Shown here in pieces: positions 26,775-35,360 of a DNA stretch of 64,000 nt. The stretch is from NCBI RefSeq assembly GCF_023273895.1, contig NZ_CP096883.1, forward strand, positions 1,426,001 through 1,490,000. Direction: 5' to 3'. Made by a program: the position numbers and the translations under genes. Each line of letters starts with the position of its first letter. The first letter of the stretch is position 1. Under the pieces are notes generated by a model, which worked only from the letters and a program-made list of their open reading frames with translations, did no database searches and was not told the DNA's origin. Origin of the DNA: Sphingobacterium sp. PCS056 (GTDB taxonomy: Bacteria > Bacteroidota > Bacteroidia > Sphingobacteriales > Sphingobacteriaceae).

Positions 26775-27527
26775 ATGCTGAAGAAAATTAGAGTAGGAAT
26801 AATCGACGATGATCAAACCGCTATTGATTTTTTAAGTGCCTATATCGCCAAGACCGATGGGCTGGTAAAAGCTTTTGAAACCGTTGATCCACAAAAGGGA
26901 TTGACAAAGGTGAAGACCGGTACCATCGATCTATTGATCGTGGATATGATGATGGCCAATCTTTCGGGTATAGAATTAATTGCGCAGATCAAAGAACTGC
27001 AACGGCCAAGCCGAAAATCCAGCCTAGGGATGCAGGTAATCATCTGCTCGGGCACCAATAAATATGCTGCCGAAAGCTATCATTATAATGTGACGGATTA
27101 TATGTCCAAACCGGTTGAATATTCACGTTTTATAGAGGCTATTGATAAAGCCAAGCAACATTGGAAAATCAGGCATCCCATGCTGATACGCGATGAGCAG
27201 ATTTTCCTGGTCAAGGTCGGTCATCAATACCACCAAAAAATGGTACGGATAGATGAAATTATATGTTTGGAAGCGGATGGTATGGATTGTAAGTTGTGGT
27301 TTGCAGATGACAAACTGGTCGTCGGAAAGCCCATGTCCTACGTCGTAGAGCGCTTACCTCGTGAACGCTTTATTCGATGTCACCGCTCCTTTGTGGTCAA
27401 CACGGATTATATCGTTGATATTTTCACCAAGAAAATTAAGATGCGGTATTTGGCAAAGGAGGTGCTGGTCGGTGACCGAAGGATCTATAAGGAATTCAGT
27501 TTGTGGGAAATGTCCAATAAATTGTGA
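26775..27527 (+). CDS. LytTR-family response regulator
   Basis: 250 residues. The receiver domain (1-125) has the acidic pocket IIDDDQ, the phospho-acceptor Asp in LLIVDMMM near residue 56, and the Lys in YMSKPVEY near 110. The LytTR DNA-binding domain follows (IICLEADGMDCKLWF, ERFIRCHRSFVVNTDYI). It forms a unit with the kinase-like gene 12 bp upstream. Targets are unknown; the HTH gene and repeat array downstream are the nearest candidates. Confidence 0.93.
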   Translation: MLKKIRVGIIDDDQTAIDFLSAYIAKTDGLVKAFETVDPQKGLTKVKTGTIDLLIVDMMMANLSGIELIAQIKELQRPSRKSSLGMQVIICSGTNKYAAESYHYNVTDYMSKPVEYSRFIEAIDKAKQHWKIRHPMLIRDEQIFLVKVGHQYHQKMVRIDEIICLEADGMDCKLWFADDKLVVGKPMSYVVERLPRERFIRCHRSFVVNTDYIVDIFTKKIKMRYLAKEVLVGDRRIYKEFSLWEMSNKL

Positions 27528-27679
27528 TGAAACTCAATTCTAGGACAGTTCTTCGAGTGGATACCAGGCTCGTGAAGTCTTCGGATTGAATCGTACTGAA
27601 ATAGGAGTGTTCAATCTTCACGGTGCGCCCACCAGGGAGTGCCTTAATCGTTTATGTTCTTGTATGATGCCCAGTCGCT

Positions 27680-28126
27680 ATGTCCAAAATCAAGCTTATC
27701 GAACAGATGCAGGAGATTATGGCTCAGTATGTACAAGAGCAGCTGCAGGAAGACCTTAAACATTATCCTATTGAAGTTTTGCTGAATGAAATTATTCAAC
27801 GTTTTCCTTTACAAAAGCACTCCGACGATATACATGCGCTGTTGAAGCAGCTGACTGATATCACGGTCAGATATCTAAACATCCCCGGTGTCATGATCAA
27901 TGAGGTACCCGAACATGTCGATACAAAATGGGTCATGCAGACCCTGGGCATTACATCTTCCACTTTTTATCGATCGGTCAACAAAATCTTACTTTTTCCG
28001 GTCATCACAATCGGAAGCCGCCCGTATTACTTAAAGTCTGATGTCATTTTTCTATTTAACAGATCCAGAGGAAAGGGACCCTATATTTTTGGAAAGTTTG
28101 CTCGAATAGCAAGAAAGCAACAGTAG
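27680..28126 (+). CDS. Helix-turn-helix DNA-binding protein next to the 21-bp array
   Basis: 148 residues. The first 85 are helical with no known domain. Residues about 88-135 (VDTKWVMQTLGITSSTFYRSV, then PVITIGSRPYYLKSDVIFLF) have the plan of an excisionase/MerR-like winged HTH: recognition helix, then a wing with GxRxY. It ends RIARKQQ. No partner gene follows; instead a 25-unit, 21-bp repeat array begins 25 bp after its stop. The neighbours upstream are a two-component pair 150 bp away. Inference: it may bind DNA, and the array is the obvious candidate target. Confidence 0.75.
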   Translation: MSKIKLIEQMQEIMAQYVQEQLQEDLKHYPIEVLLNEIIQRFPLQKHSDDIHALLKQLTDITVRYLNIPGVMINEVPEHVDTKWVMQTLGITSSTFYRSVNKILLFPVITIGSRPYYLKSDVIFLFNRSRGKGPYIFGKFARIARKQQ

Positions 28127-28176
28127 AGGACGATCAAAGTCCACACAATCTGTGATCACTTCTTGTGAATCTGTAG

Positions 28177-28218
28177 CCACCTCTTTCAAAGAAGGCGTCA
28201 CTTCTTTGAAAGAGGTGG
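28177..28218. repeat. Perfect inverted repeat inside the array
   Basis: Arms of 18 bp (28177-28194, CCACCTCTTTCAAAGAAG, and 28201-28218) with a six-base loop are perfectly complementary. Two array units are thereby in opposite sense. It could form a strong stem in RNA or a cruciform. Confidence 0.85.
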
Positions 28219-28373
28219 CTGCTTCTTTGAAATTTAGAGGTACTTCTTTGAAACAAGTGAATGCTGTAGGCTGACTGAATCTATTGCCGCACAAGATGTG
28301 ACCACATGTTGGCAAGATCAAAGCCCTTCTTGCCAAGATGGGATCACTGCCGGTCAACAAGTCGTTGGTTTTT

Positions 28374-28415
28374 CCTAACAAGGGACTACTTGTTAGGAAG
28401 AAGTAGTCCCTTGTT
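28374..28415. repeat. Nested alternative hairpins inside the array
   Basis: CCTAACAAG (28374-28382) can pair with CTTGTTAGG (28389-28397), or AACAAGGGACTACT (28377-28390) with AGTAGTCCCTTGTT (28402-28415). The two stems exclude each other. Whether this matters in vivo is unknown. Confidence 0.7.
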
Positions 28416-28777
28416 CAAAAGTTGTTGTCGTAAATGGTCTCGAAGTGGTACCTTGTTTTGCAGAAGTGATCACATGTTCTAAAGATAGGGGCACATGTTT
28501 AAAAGACTTGGTGGATGGTTTAAGATATGCAGCACGTGGGACAAACATCTAACTACTTCTTTCCAAGATGTGATCACTTGTTATCAAGATGTGATTACTT
28601 GTTTTGATGAAATGATCCAAACTTTAAAAGATGGTCCTCCTGAATATCAAGAAGTGATCCCTGTTTGCTATCAATTTTTAGTTTGATCATCTATTAGCGC
28701 TCATTTAAATGCTAAATAAATGAGTATTTTTAATGTTTTCATCTTTATATGTTCCTTATAACCAATACTTAATAATT

Positions 28778-29002
28778 ATGGCAAAGTCAAACCGACATCT
28801 CGGGAAATACGTTGACCCCAATACAGACTATTCGTTGACGTTTACTTTTTAATTGTACTCATGAACTCAGCCGACTGATGTCGTCCCCGGTTTTGGGTGG
28901 AAATTTTATTTTGGTAGAGAAGAAAACAAAATTTTATTGATTGAATTTCTTAACAGCTTATTCGAAGAACAAAAAAGTAAATTCGTAAAAACGAATAGAT
29001 GA
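28778..29002 (+). pseudogene. N-terminal remnant of an Rpn-family nuclease gene
   Basis: The ATG at 28778 opens MAKSNRHLGKYVDPNTDYSL then stops at 28852. After a gap and frame change the sequence reads GWKFYFGREENKILLIEFLN, SLFEEQ and then a stop at 29000. Both parts match the start of the intact Rpn gene at 7408 (LGKYVGF, FYFGREENKPILIGFLNGLFEG). Nothing of the catalytic core remains. Confidence 0.85.
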
Positions 29003-29024
29003 TGAGGCTTTGAGTAAACCAGGA

Positions 29025-29060
29025 CATGCTGTAACTGTAAAAAGTTACAGCGTGTTTTTT
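29025..29060 (+). terminator. Terminator after the Rpn remnant
   Basis: CATGCTGTAACT and AGTTACAGCGTG pair around a short A-rich loop and are followed by T6. It probably ended the former Rpn transcript. Confidence 0.75.
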
Positions 29061-29073
29061 AATAATTTGTCAT

Positions 29074-29105
29074 AAAAAAGGCCTTCCCCGGTAAAGGGGA
29101 AGGCC
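29074..29105 (-). terminator. Terminator downstream of the decayed SusD gene
   Basis: GGCCTTCCCC (29080-29089) and GGGGAAGGCC (29096-29105) form a perfect GC-rich stem; on the minus strand it is followed by a T run. Confidence 0.8.
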
Positions 29106-29125
29106 CTGTGTATATGAGGTAGGTA

Positions 29126-30370
29126 TTAGTCTCCTTCGGCCAATGAATTGGCCTGTGTGCTCCAGCCCGGATTTTGATAAATAGAAGAACTCTGATAATC
29201 ACTTGATCCTGGAGTTTCTGTGGTTAATCTAAAATGTGTTGTTGAAATGGGATTCAAATATTTATTTTGATTCCACGTGTAACCATTAAAAGCGATGTTG
29301 CCACTATTTACCCGATAGGGAAGTAAATATTTACCATCATTTTTGGAGGATACATTGGCACCATTGTTCCCAAATTCTATTAAATTAACCTTGCCGATAC
29401 CGTGGCTAGGTTCGGTATATAATTTATAATTTTCATCCCAAAGATTGAATCCTGCAACCATAAATTGTTTGACTCCATCTAATGCCCGCCATCTTTTGAG
29501 ATCATTCCAGCGCATCGCTTCTGCTGTAAACTCAACTCGTCTTTCGCGACGAATATTGTAAAGCGTAGGAGAGATGAGGGTAGCTGCCGAATATTTAGCC
29601 CAATCTTCCTCTTTTGAGAGATCGGTATTGGCAATTGTTTTATTATAGTCAACATCCACGTTACTCCTTTTGCGAACTGCTTGCCAATACTTGGTACTAT
29701 TGGCATCTAATGAACCGTCCAGTTCATAATTAGCTTCGACATAATTTAAGTACGCTTCTGTTGCTCTGAAGACGACACTGGCTATGGTACTGGTTTTGGT
29801 AGGGGGTTTGCGCGGCATCGGGGGTAAGTCCTTTTTTTAGCGAATAACCAGTAGGGTTTCTATTTTCATTTTGACCGATAACAATTGGAGGTCTGTAATA
29901 ATATCCTTTTCCATCGATACTCCATTCGTTAAATGATGGATCATTGGCTAACAAATCACCGGTTTTTAAAATATTGTACCCTAGTCGAGGGTCTCGATCC
30001 TTAAATACAGCTTCGTAAGAGGCATCTCCAGCATACCCTGAATTGGAAGCATAAATAGGAATGCTTTATCCAGATTAGCTAAAATAAAACGTGCGACCTC
30101 ATTCCTTGGTCTACGTCTGCTGAGTTGTCTAATTTTGTTATAATCTTCAGGAACTTCTTCTGTAATAATGGGGAAATCACCTAATGCAACGAGTTTGTTA
30201 AAATATAGATAGGCTCTAAAGAAGTACATCTCACCCAAATAATGTTTGATATGGGTTAAGCTTCCTGTAATTTGTCCGTTTTCTATCCGAGGGGTCACGG
30301 TATTGATAAAATAATTGACCGATCTGATTCCTGAAAAGTTCCAATCTCCTCCTGTATCACCAACACGCGT
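29126..30370 (-). pseudogene. Decayed SusD-family gene
   Basis: Three minus-strand pieces align in order with the intact SusD at 11077-13068: RVGDTGGDWNFSGIRSVNYF and LGEMYFFRAYLYFNKLVALGD (30000-30370), then after an internal deletion IYASNSGYAGD and the stretch near LLANDPSFNEWSIDGKGYYY, then a frameshift near 29810, and the C-terminal part VEANYELDG, RRERRVEFTAEAMRWNDLKR ending in EGD. The signal peptide and first about 90 codons are missing, and roughly 150 codons were lost inside. No SusC partner is left. Confidence 0.92.
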
Positions 30371-30617
30371 CTTAATTGTTATTGAACAATTTCCGCTTGT
30401 TCACTGCTTATGGTAAAGATACGATTTGCAAATTTCCGGATTAACATGTTTCAAATGGGTTCAATTTGACCGTATTGGAACCACGACATAGAAAAATAAG
30501 GAGCATAAGTTTTTAAATATCAGATAGCGAAAGTCGTTGGGTAAACCCATCGACTTTTTTGTGTGTAAAACCAAAAATTTAGGCTTCAAAAAAATGTGTC
30601 TTTAAGGTATTCAAAAG

Positions 30618-30649
30618 TTTATTTTTTTTTATATTTATTGTTAAGTTTG
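30618..30649 (+). promoter_or_regulatory. Promoter of the ABC/HlyD/TolC unit
   Basis: TAAGTTTG (30642-30649) matches the Bacteroidota -7 element TAnnTTTG. A TTTA box at about 30618-30621, roughly 20 bases upstream, approximates the TTTG element. The start codon lies 79 bp downstream. Confidence 0.5.
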
Positions 30650-30727
30650 AATATATAAACGAAATCATAATAAGCCCTGTGAAGATTACAATATTTGAAT
30701 ATCCTCCGTACTTAAATTATATAAATA

Positions 30728-32395
30728 ATGGCTAAGGGAGATCAATATACGGCGACTAGCAGCATGTGGTTGAGGCAGATCACAAAAGAGAAAAAAGACC
30801 TAGCATCAATTTATATTTATGCCATTCTGAGCGGTCTTGTTCAGTTGAGTATTCCACTCGGCATCCAAGCGATCGTCAGTTTTGTTCTGGGAGCTACCAT
30901 GGTCACATCTTTATACTTACTCATTGGTTTTGTCGTCTTAGCAACTTTTTTGATGGGTGTTTTTCGAATTAAAGTGATGCAGATCATCGAAAAAATACAG
31001 CAGAAAATTTTCGTCGAATATGCGATTGCATTTGCACAGAAGCTTCCGAAAATAGACCTCTCCGCAACAAAAAAATACTACCTCCCCGAATTGATAAACC
31101 GTTTTTTTGATACTCAGAATTTACAGAAAGGAATTTCTAAAATATTGTTGGAGATACCGACAGCATTGATCCAGATCGTCTTTGGGATTATCCTGTTGTC
31201 TTTTTATCACCCTTGGTTTCTGGTATTTGGGGCTGTCGTTATCATCATCGTCGTTAGCATTTTTTATTTTACAATTGATTCTGGCATTCAATCCAGTATT
31301 GAGGAAAGTAGTAAAAAATATGAAGTGGCTTCCTGGCTTGAAGATATCGCGGGCGCAATAAAAACATTTAAGATTATTTCAAAAACCAATATGCATCTCG
31401 CAGGCGCAGATCAGCGTGTGGTCCAATACCTCAATCATCGGACTTCCCACTTTAAGGTGCTGTTGATTCAATATAAATCGATCATCGGTTTTAATGTGAT
31501 CATTACTTTGGTGATGTTGGCTATTGGAACCTATTTGCTGGTCAATCAAAAGCTCAATATCGGGGCCTTTGTCGCTACCGAAATTGTGGTCATTATGATC
31601 ATGTCTGCGGTTGAAAAGTTGATCAAAAGCCTCGAAAGCTATTACGATATGATCGCTTCGCTCGTGAAATTAAATAAAGTAACCGGACTGTTGGAAGAGC
31701 CCAATGGAGAAATCATACTAGAGGGGCAAAGCAGTGGTCTTGAGGTGTTGTTTAAAGACGTCAGTTTAAATTTCGGCGATAGCAGACCCATTTTTACAAA
31801 TCTCAATTTTTATGTTCCATCCAATAGTCTCGCTGTCATATCAGGAAAGGTGGGAGCAGGTAAATCCATGCTTCTGAATATGATCGCCGGATTTTATGAC
31901 GCAACTTCTGGTAATATACTTTTTGATAAAATACCCATCAAAAATATCGATAAAATCGCCTTGCGTAATCGAATTGGCTTATATATGGAAGATATGACGA
32001 TCATTAAAGGTACGCTTCATGAAAACCTGGTACTGGGACGTGAAAACATCAGCACTGAGGATATTCTGAGACTTTCTGAAGCCATTGGTATCGAACACCT
32101 CTCTGATCAATTTAGCAATGGTTTCTATACTTTATTGAGTGAGACGGATACCGAAATATCTTTTAGTGCAAGAAAAATGATTTTGATGCTCAGAGCGCTT
32201 TTGGGTAATAATCGTCTCCTGCTACTGGAAGACCCGCTGGATGGAATGGATGATATATTCAGAACTAAATTGTTGCAATATCTCCATCGGATCAAAGCGC
32301 ATACAACGATTATTATCGTATCAAAAGAAAGAGATATTATGGAGATTGCCGACCAGCACCTCTACTTACGCAACCGTACGATTGAAATTAAGTAA
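30728..32395 (+). CDS. ABC transporter, fused membrane and ATPase domains (type I secretion-like)
   Basis: 555 residues. Six membrane segments in about 25-310 form an ABC type 1 exporter core; there is no N-terminal peptidase domain. The ATPase part has Walker A SGKVGAGKSMLL near 375 and Walker B RLLLLEDPLDGMDD near 495. The signature motif normally LSGGQ reads ISFSARK, and the position of the H-loop reads TTIIIVSKERD, so no switch His is present. It is followed 15 bp later by an HlyD adaptor and then a TolC channel. The unit would export a peptide, protein or small molecule across both membranes. Confidence 0.88.
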   Translation: MAKGDQYTATSSMWLRQITKEKKDLASIYIYAILSGLVQLSIPLGIQAIVSFVLGATMVTSLYLLIGFVVLATFLMGVFRIKVMQIIEKIQQKIFVEYAIAFAQKLPKIDLSATKKYYLPELINRFFDTQNLQKGISKILLEIPTALIQIVFGIILLSFYHPWFLVFGAVVIIIVVSIFYFTIDSGIQSSIEESSKKYEVASWLEDIAGAIKTFKIISKTNMHLAGADQRVVQYLNHRTSHFKVLLIQYKSIIGFNVIITLVMLAIGTYLLVNQKLNIGAFVATEIVVIMIMSAVEKLIKSLESYYDMIASLVKLNKVTGLLEEPNGEIILEGQSSGLEVLFKDVSLNFGDSRPIFTNLNFYVPSNSLAVISGKVGAGKSMLLNMIAGFYDATSGNILFDKIPIKNIDKIALRNRIGLYMEDMTIIKGTLHENLVLGRENISTEDILRLSEAIGIEHLSDQFSNGFYTLLSETDTEISFSARKMILMLRALLGNNRLLLLEDPLDGMDDIFRTKLLQYLHRIKAHTTIIIVSKERDIMEIADQHLYLRNRTIEIK

Positions 32396-32410
32396 AGCGA
32401 CCTTCTACCC

Positions 32411-33727
32411 ATGAAACTAACATCATTCGATAACATATACCATATCCATCAGCAGTCTAATGTAAAGAGATGGTTTGTCATCTTAGCGTTGATCTGCTTG
32501 GTCATACTATTTCTCCCCTGGACACAAAATATCAAAGTGAAAGGTACAGTGACAACACTTTATCAGGATCAGCGACCGCAACAGCTTCATTCGCCGATAC
32601 CGGGTAAGATCATTAAATGGTATGTGAAAAATGGGGATTTTGTACAAAAAGGAGATACCATCCTACAGTTGTCAGAAGTAAAGGAAGACTATATGGATAC
32701 CTTGCTCGTGCAACGTACGGAGCAACAGGTAAACGCAAAAAAAGGGGTACGCGATTATTACGAAGCTAAAGTGGGGACCACGGCAGACCAGCTGAAGGCA
32801 CTTGCCTCAGGAAGAGAATTGAAATTGGCTCAACTCAAAGTGAAGGTCAGCCAGTTGAATAATAAGCGACAAGCAGAGGAGGCTGAGCTTCTGGCGATGA
32901 CCAATGAGCTGCGGTTAAGTGAAGATCAATTTAATCGACAGAAAAAAATGTATGATGAAGGGCTGGTATCACTTACCCAGTTTCAGCAGCGTAATATCGC
33001 CTATCAAAACGTGCTGGCTAAAAAAACAGCTATCGATCAAAAATTGGCGCAGACGAGGCAGGAAATCGTAGCGGTGGAGATCGAACAAAATGCCACGATA
33101 CAGGATTATACGGAAAAATTAAGTAAGACGGAGGGTGATCGATTAACGAGTATGGGACAGATCGAGGGAAGTACGGGAGAAATTGCAAAACTTGAAAATC
33201 AGGTCGCCAATTATAAAGCAAGACAAGGGTTATACTATGTGGTCGCTTCACAGCATGGTCAAATTGTGCAACTGAATAAGGGCGGTATCGGAGAGATTTT
33301 AAAGGAAACAGAAAGTATTGGTACAATTGTACCGAGTGAGGTCAATTATGCGGTCGAGATTTTTGTTAAGCCTGTAGATCTGCCTTTGCTTAAGGTAGGA
33401 CAGCGCGTGATGTGTGTGTTTGATGGTTTTCCGGCGATCGTCTTCTCAGGCTGGCCTACAACAAGCTATGGTACATTTGCAGGTCAGGTGATTGCGGTAG
33501 AAAGTAATATCAATGCCAGTGGTCTTTTTAGGGCTTTAGTTGTCGAAGCGAAAGGCCAAAAACCATGGCCTCCACAGATCAAGGTGGGAGCAGGGGTGCA
33601 GGGGATCGCGATCCTCAATGATGTACCGATTTGGTATGAGCTATGGCGAAATATCAATGGATTTCCGCCCGATTATTATACCGTTAAAAATGAACAAAAA
33701 GCAACGACTGATGAGGCGACCAAATAG
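32411..33727 (+). CDS. HlyD-family periplasmic adaptor
   Basis: 438 residues. One membrane segment at about 20-40 (WFVILALICLVILFLPW). The biotinyl-lipoyl-like half (LHSPIPGKIIKWYVKNGDFVQKGDTIL) is followed by a long coiled coil (about 100-275), the second lipoyl half with VASQHGQIVQLNKGG, and a beta-barrel region (AVEIFVKPVDLPLLKVGQRV). This is the usual order of membrane-fusion adaptors linking the inner-membrane ABC protein to TolC. Its 3' end overlaps the next gene by 38 bp. Confidence 0.92.
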   Translation: MKLTSFDNIYHIHQQSNVKRWFVILALICLVILFLPWTQNIKVKGTVTTLYQDQRPQQLHSPIPGKIIKWYVKNGDFVQKGDTILQLSEVKEDYMDTLLVQRTEQQVNAKKGVRDYYEAKVGTTADQLKALASGRELKLAQLKVKVSQLNNKRQAEEAELLAMTNELRLSEDQFNRQKKMYDEGLVSLTQFQQRNIAYQNVLAKKTAIDQKLAQTRQEIVAVEIEQNATIQDYTEKLSKTEGDRLTSMGQIEGSTGEIAKLENQVANYKARQGLYYVVASQHGQIVQLNKGGIGEILKETESIGTIVPSEVNYAVEIFVKPVDLPLLKVGQRVMCVFDGFPAIVFSGWPTTSYGTFAGQVIAVESNINASGLFRALVVEAKGQKPWPPQIKVGAGVQGIAILNDVPIWYELWRNINGFPPDYYTVKNEQKATTDEATK

Positions 33728-35126
33728 TTTTATTTTACTATTGATCCTCTGCTGTTTTGGACCTATTTCTTACGGTCAGGATACCTTACGTTTATCGTAC
33801 AACGAGTTTTTGGCGATTGTCAAAAATTACCATCCTTTAGCTTTTAAATACCGCTTGCAGAATCGAATGGCTGAAACTGATGTCTTGCAGGCGCGAGGAA
33901 ATTTTGATCCCGTACTGGATGCAAAAATTGGTGACAAAACTATAGATGGTCTCGATTATTATAAACAACGCAACATCAGTTTGGGTATTCCGACTTGGTA
34001 TGGTATTGAAGTGAATGGTAGTTATAACCATCTGGATGGAGAGAAACTCAATAATAGCGATACCAAAGGTGGATTATACCAGATCGGCGTGACCGTGCCC
34101 TTAGCTAAAAATTTATTATACGACAAACGCAGGGCACTTTTAGAACAGGCACAGATTGCCAGACGTATGACCGAAGCTGAGCAACTGTTACTGACCAATG
34201 AGCTGCTGATGAACGCGGAGAATACGTATTGGGAATGGGTAAAACACTATGAAAACTATCTCTTGCAGCATGAAACAGTAAATATCAATAAAGAACGTTT
34301 AGATCTCGTAATTAAAACTTTTCAACATGGAGAGCAAGCTGCGATAGATACCACCGAAGCATGGTCTCAACTGCAAAGTTTTGAAATGCAGCAACAAGAT
34401 GCCTTGCTTCAATTTATAGGTGCTACACAGCAACTTTCGATTTATCTTTGGCAGGAAAATCAGCAGCCAATTTCGATTGCAACAGCACTTGTCCCTGCTG
34501 AACGATTAGATAAAAATAATCTTTATAGCTCTTATGCAGAAATGCTTGCGGAGGCTGATGGACAGCTTCTACGGGATCATGCCGCATTACGATACTACGA
34601 TGAAAAGGCGCGAATCCTCGAAAGCGAACGTAGACTGAAACTGCAAAGCCTATTGCCTAAGATTGATTTTACTTATAACTTCTTGCGAAAGGAAGGTTAT
34701 AGACATCATTATTTCCCACTTTTTGACAATAATTATCAGTATGCTTTAAAACTAGAAATCCCTATTTTTTTAAGACAGGCTAGAGCGGATTATAAAAACG
34801 CAAAATTTAAAATTCATCAAAATGATTTAGACCTTAAATTTAAAAGTCAGGAACTCACGACAAAAATTGCTGGTTATAGAAATGAGGTCATCAACTATTG
34901 GAGGCAGATCGATATTGCTACAAAAAATATCGATAATTACAGAAAATTACTGCAAGCCGAACAAACCCGATATTTGAACGGAGAAAGTTCGCTCTTCTTG
35001 ATCAATAGCCGTGAAAATAAGCTCATCGATGCTCAGGAAAAAATATTGGAATTGAGACTCAAATTTCTGAAAAGTTATAGTAAACTAAAATGGACCAATA
35101 CGAATTTTATGAAGACTGGCGATTAG
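33690..35126 (+). CDS. TolC-family outer-membrane channel
   Basis: 478 residues from ATG 33690. This start gives a signal peptide (FILLLILCCFGPISYGQ); the frame is open further upstream but only as overlap with the adaptor gene. An ATG at 33711 is also possible. The protein has the two-fold helical repeat of TolC/OEP proteins (NYHPLAFKYRLQNRMAETDV in the first half, RDHAALRYYDEKARILES in the second). It completes a tripartite exporter with the ABC and HlyD genes upstream. Confidence 0.88.
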   Translation: MNKKQRLMRRPNSFILLLILCCFGPISYGQDTLRLSYNEFLAIVKNYHPLAFKYRLQNRMAETDVLQARGNFDPVLDAKIGDKTIDGLDYYKQRNISLGIPTWYGIEVNGSYNHLDGEKLNNSDTKGGLYQIGVTVPLAKNLLYDKRRALLEQAQIARRMTEAEQLLLTNELLMNAENTYWEWVKHYENYLLQHETVNINKERLDLVIKTFQHGEQAAIDTTEAWSQLQSFEMQQQDALLQFIGATQQLSIYLWQENQQPISIATALVPAERLDKNNLYSSYAEMLAEADGQLLRDHAALRYYDEKARILESERRLKLQSLLPKIDFTYNFLRKEGYRHHYFPLFDNNYQYALKLEIPIFLRQARADYKNAKFKIHQNDLDLKFKSQELTTKIAGYRNEVINYWRQIDIATKNIDNYRKLLQAEQTRYLNGESSLFLINSRENKLIDAQEKILELRLKFLKSYSKLKWTNTNFMKTGD

Positions 35127-35204
35127 CCGTTTGAAAGAAGCCCCAAGGCAGTGGAGAGCCCCCCAAAAAGTTTATGATCTAGCAGTTTGATTTGTTATTT
35201 TGAT

Positions 35205-35345
35205 GAGCTCGATATGCAATCGGGATCATAACATTTTATGTGTTCTATCCTTTTTTTAGAATTTCTGAAAGGCATTTGAATACCACATTTAGTTATATGT
35301 CCAATTTCTAGAATTAAATTGAGGTCTGCTGAATAAACCACTCGA
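35205..35345. repeat. Dispersed intergenic repeat, copy 2 (partners 4237-4325 and 45425-45455)
   Basis: CTCGATATGCAA at about 35208 recurs at 45432; TTTTTTTAGAATTTCTGAAAG through GAGGTCTGCTG (35246-35332) matches 4237-4325. It is non-coding and is followed by CACT/GTCA-type short repeats. Confidence 0.6.
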
Positions 35346-35360
35346 TCACTTGCTGCTCAA

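Larger units (their letters stand above)
28151..28680. repeat. Degenerate tandem array, 25 units of exactly 21 bp
   Basis: Taking the ACTTGTT-like core of each unit, the anchors fall at 28158, 28179, 28200, 28221, 28242, 28263, then 28304, 28325, 28346, 28367, 28388, 28409, 28430, 28451, 28472, 28493, 28514, then 28534, 28555, 28576, 28597, 28618, 28639, 28660. One unit is blurred near 28284, and only two 1-bp slips occur. A typical unit is AAGATGTGATCACTTGTTNNN, with the palindrome GTGATCAC. Read as protein the units give heptads such as DVTTCWQ and DVITCYQ, but the frame is broken by the slips and by stops, so no full protein is encoded. A short open frame (28495-28686) covers only the end. 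Confidence 0.9.

Noticed and set aside
28151..28680. CRISPR array
   Set aside because: The units are contiguous 21-mers that diverge along their whole length; there is no alternation of constant repeats and unique spacers and no cas gene nearby.
28495..28686. Protein-coding gene for a 63-residue peptide
   Set aside because: It covers only the last third of the 21-bp array, and starts at an ATG created within a unit; the rest of the array is out of frame or has stops.
33540..33689. N-terminal extension of the TolC-like protein
   Set aside because: Overlaps the HlyD gene and would place about 50 charged residues before a clear signal peptide; the ATG at 33690 is preferred.
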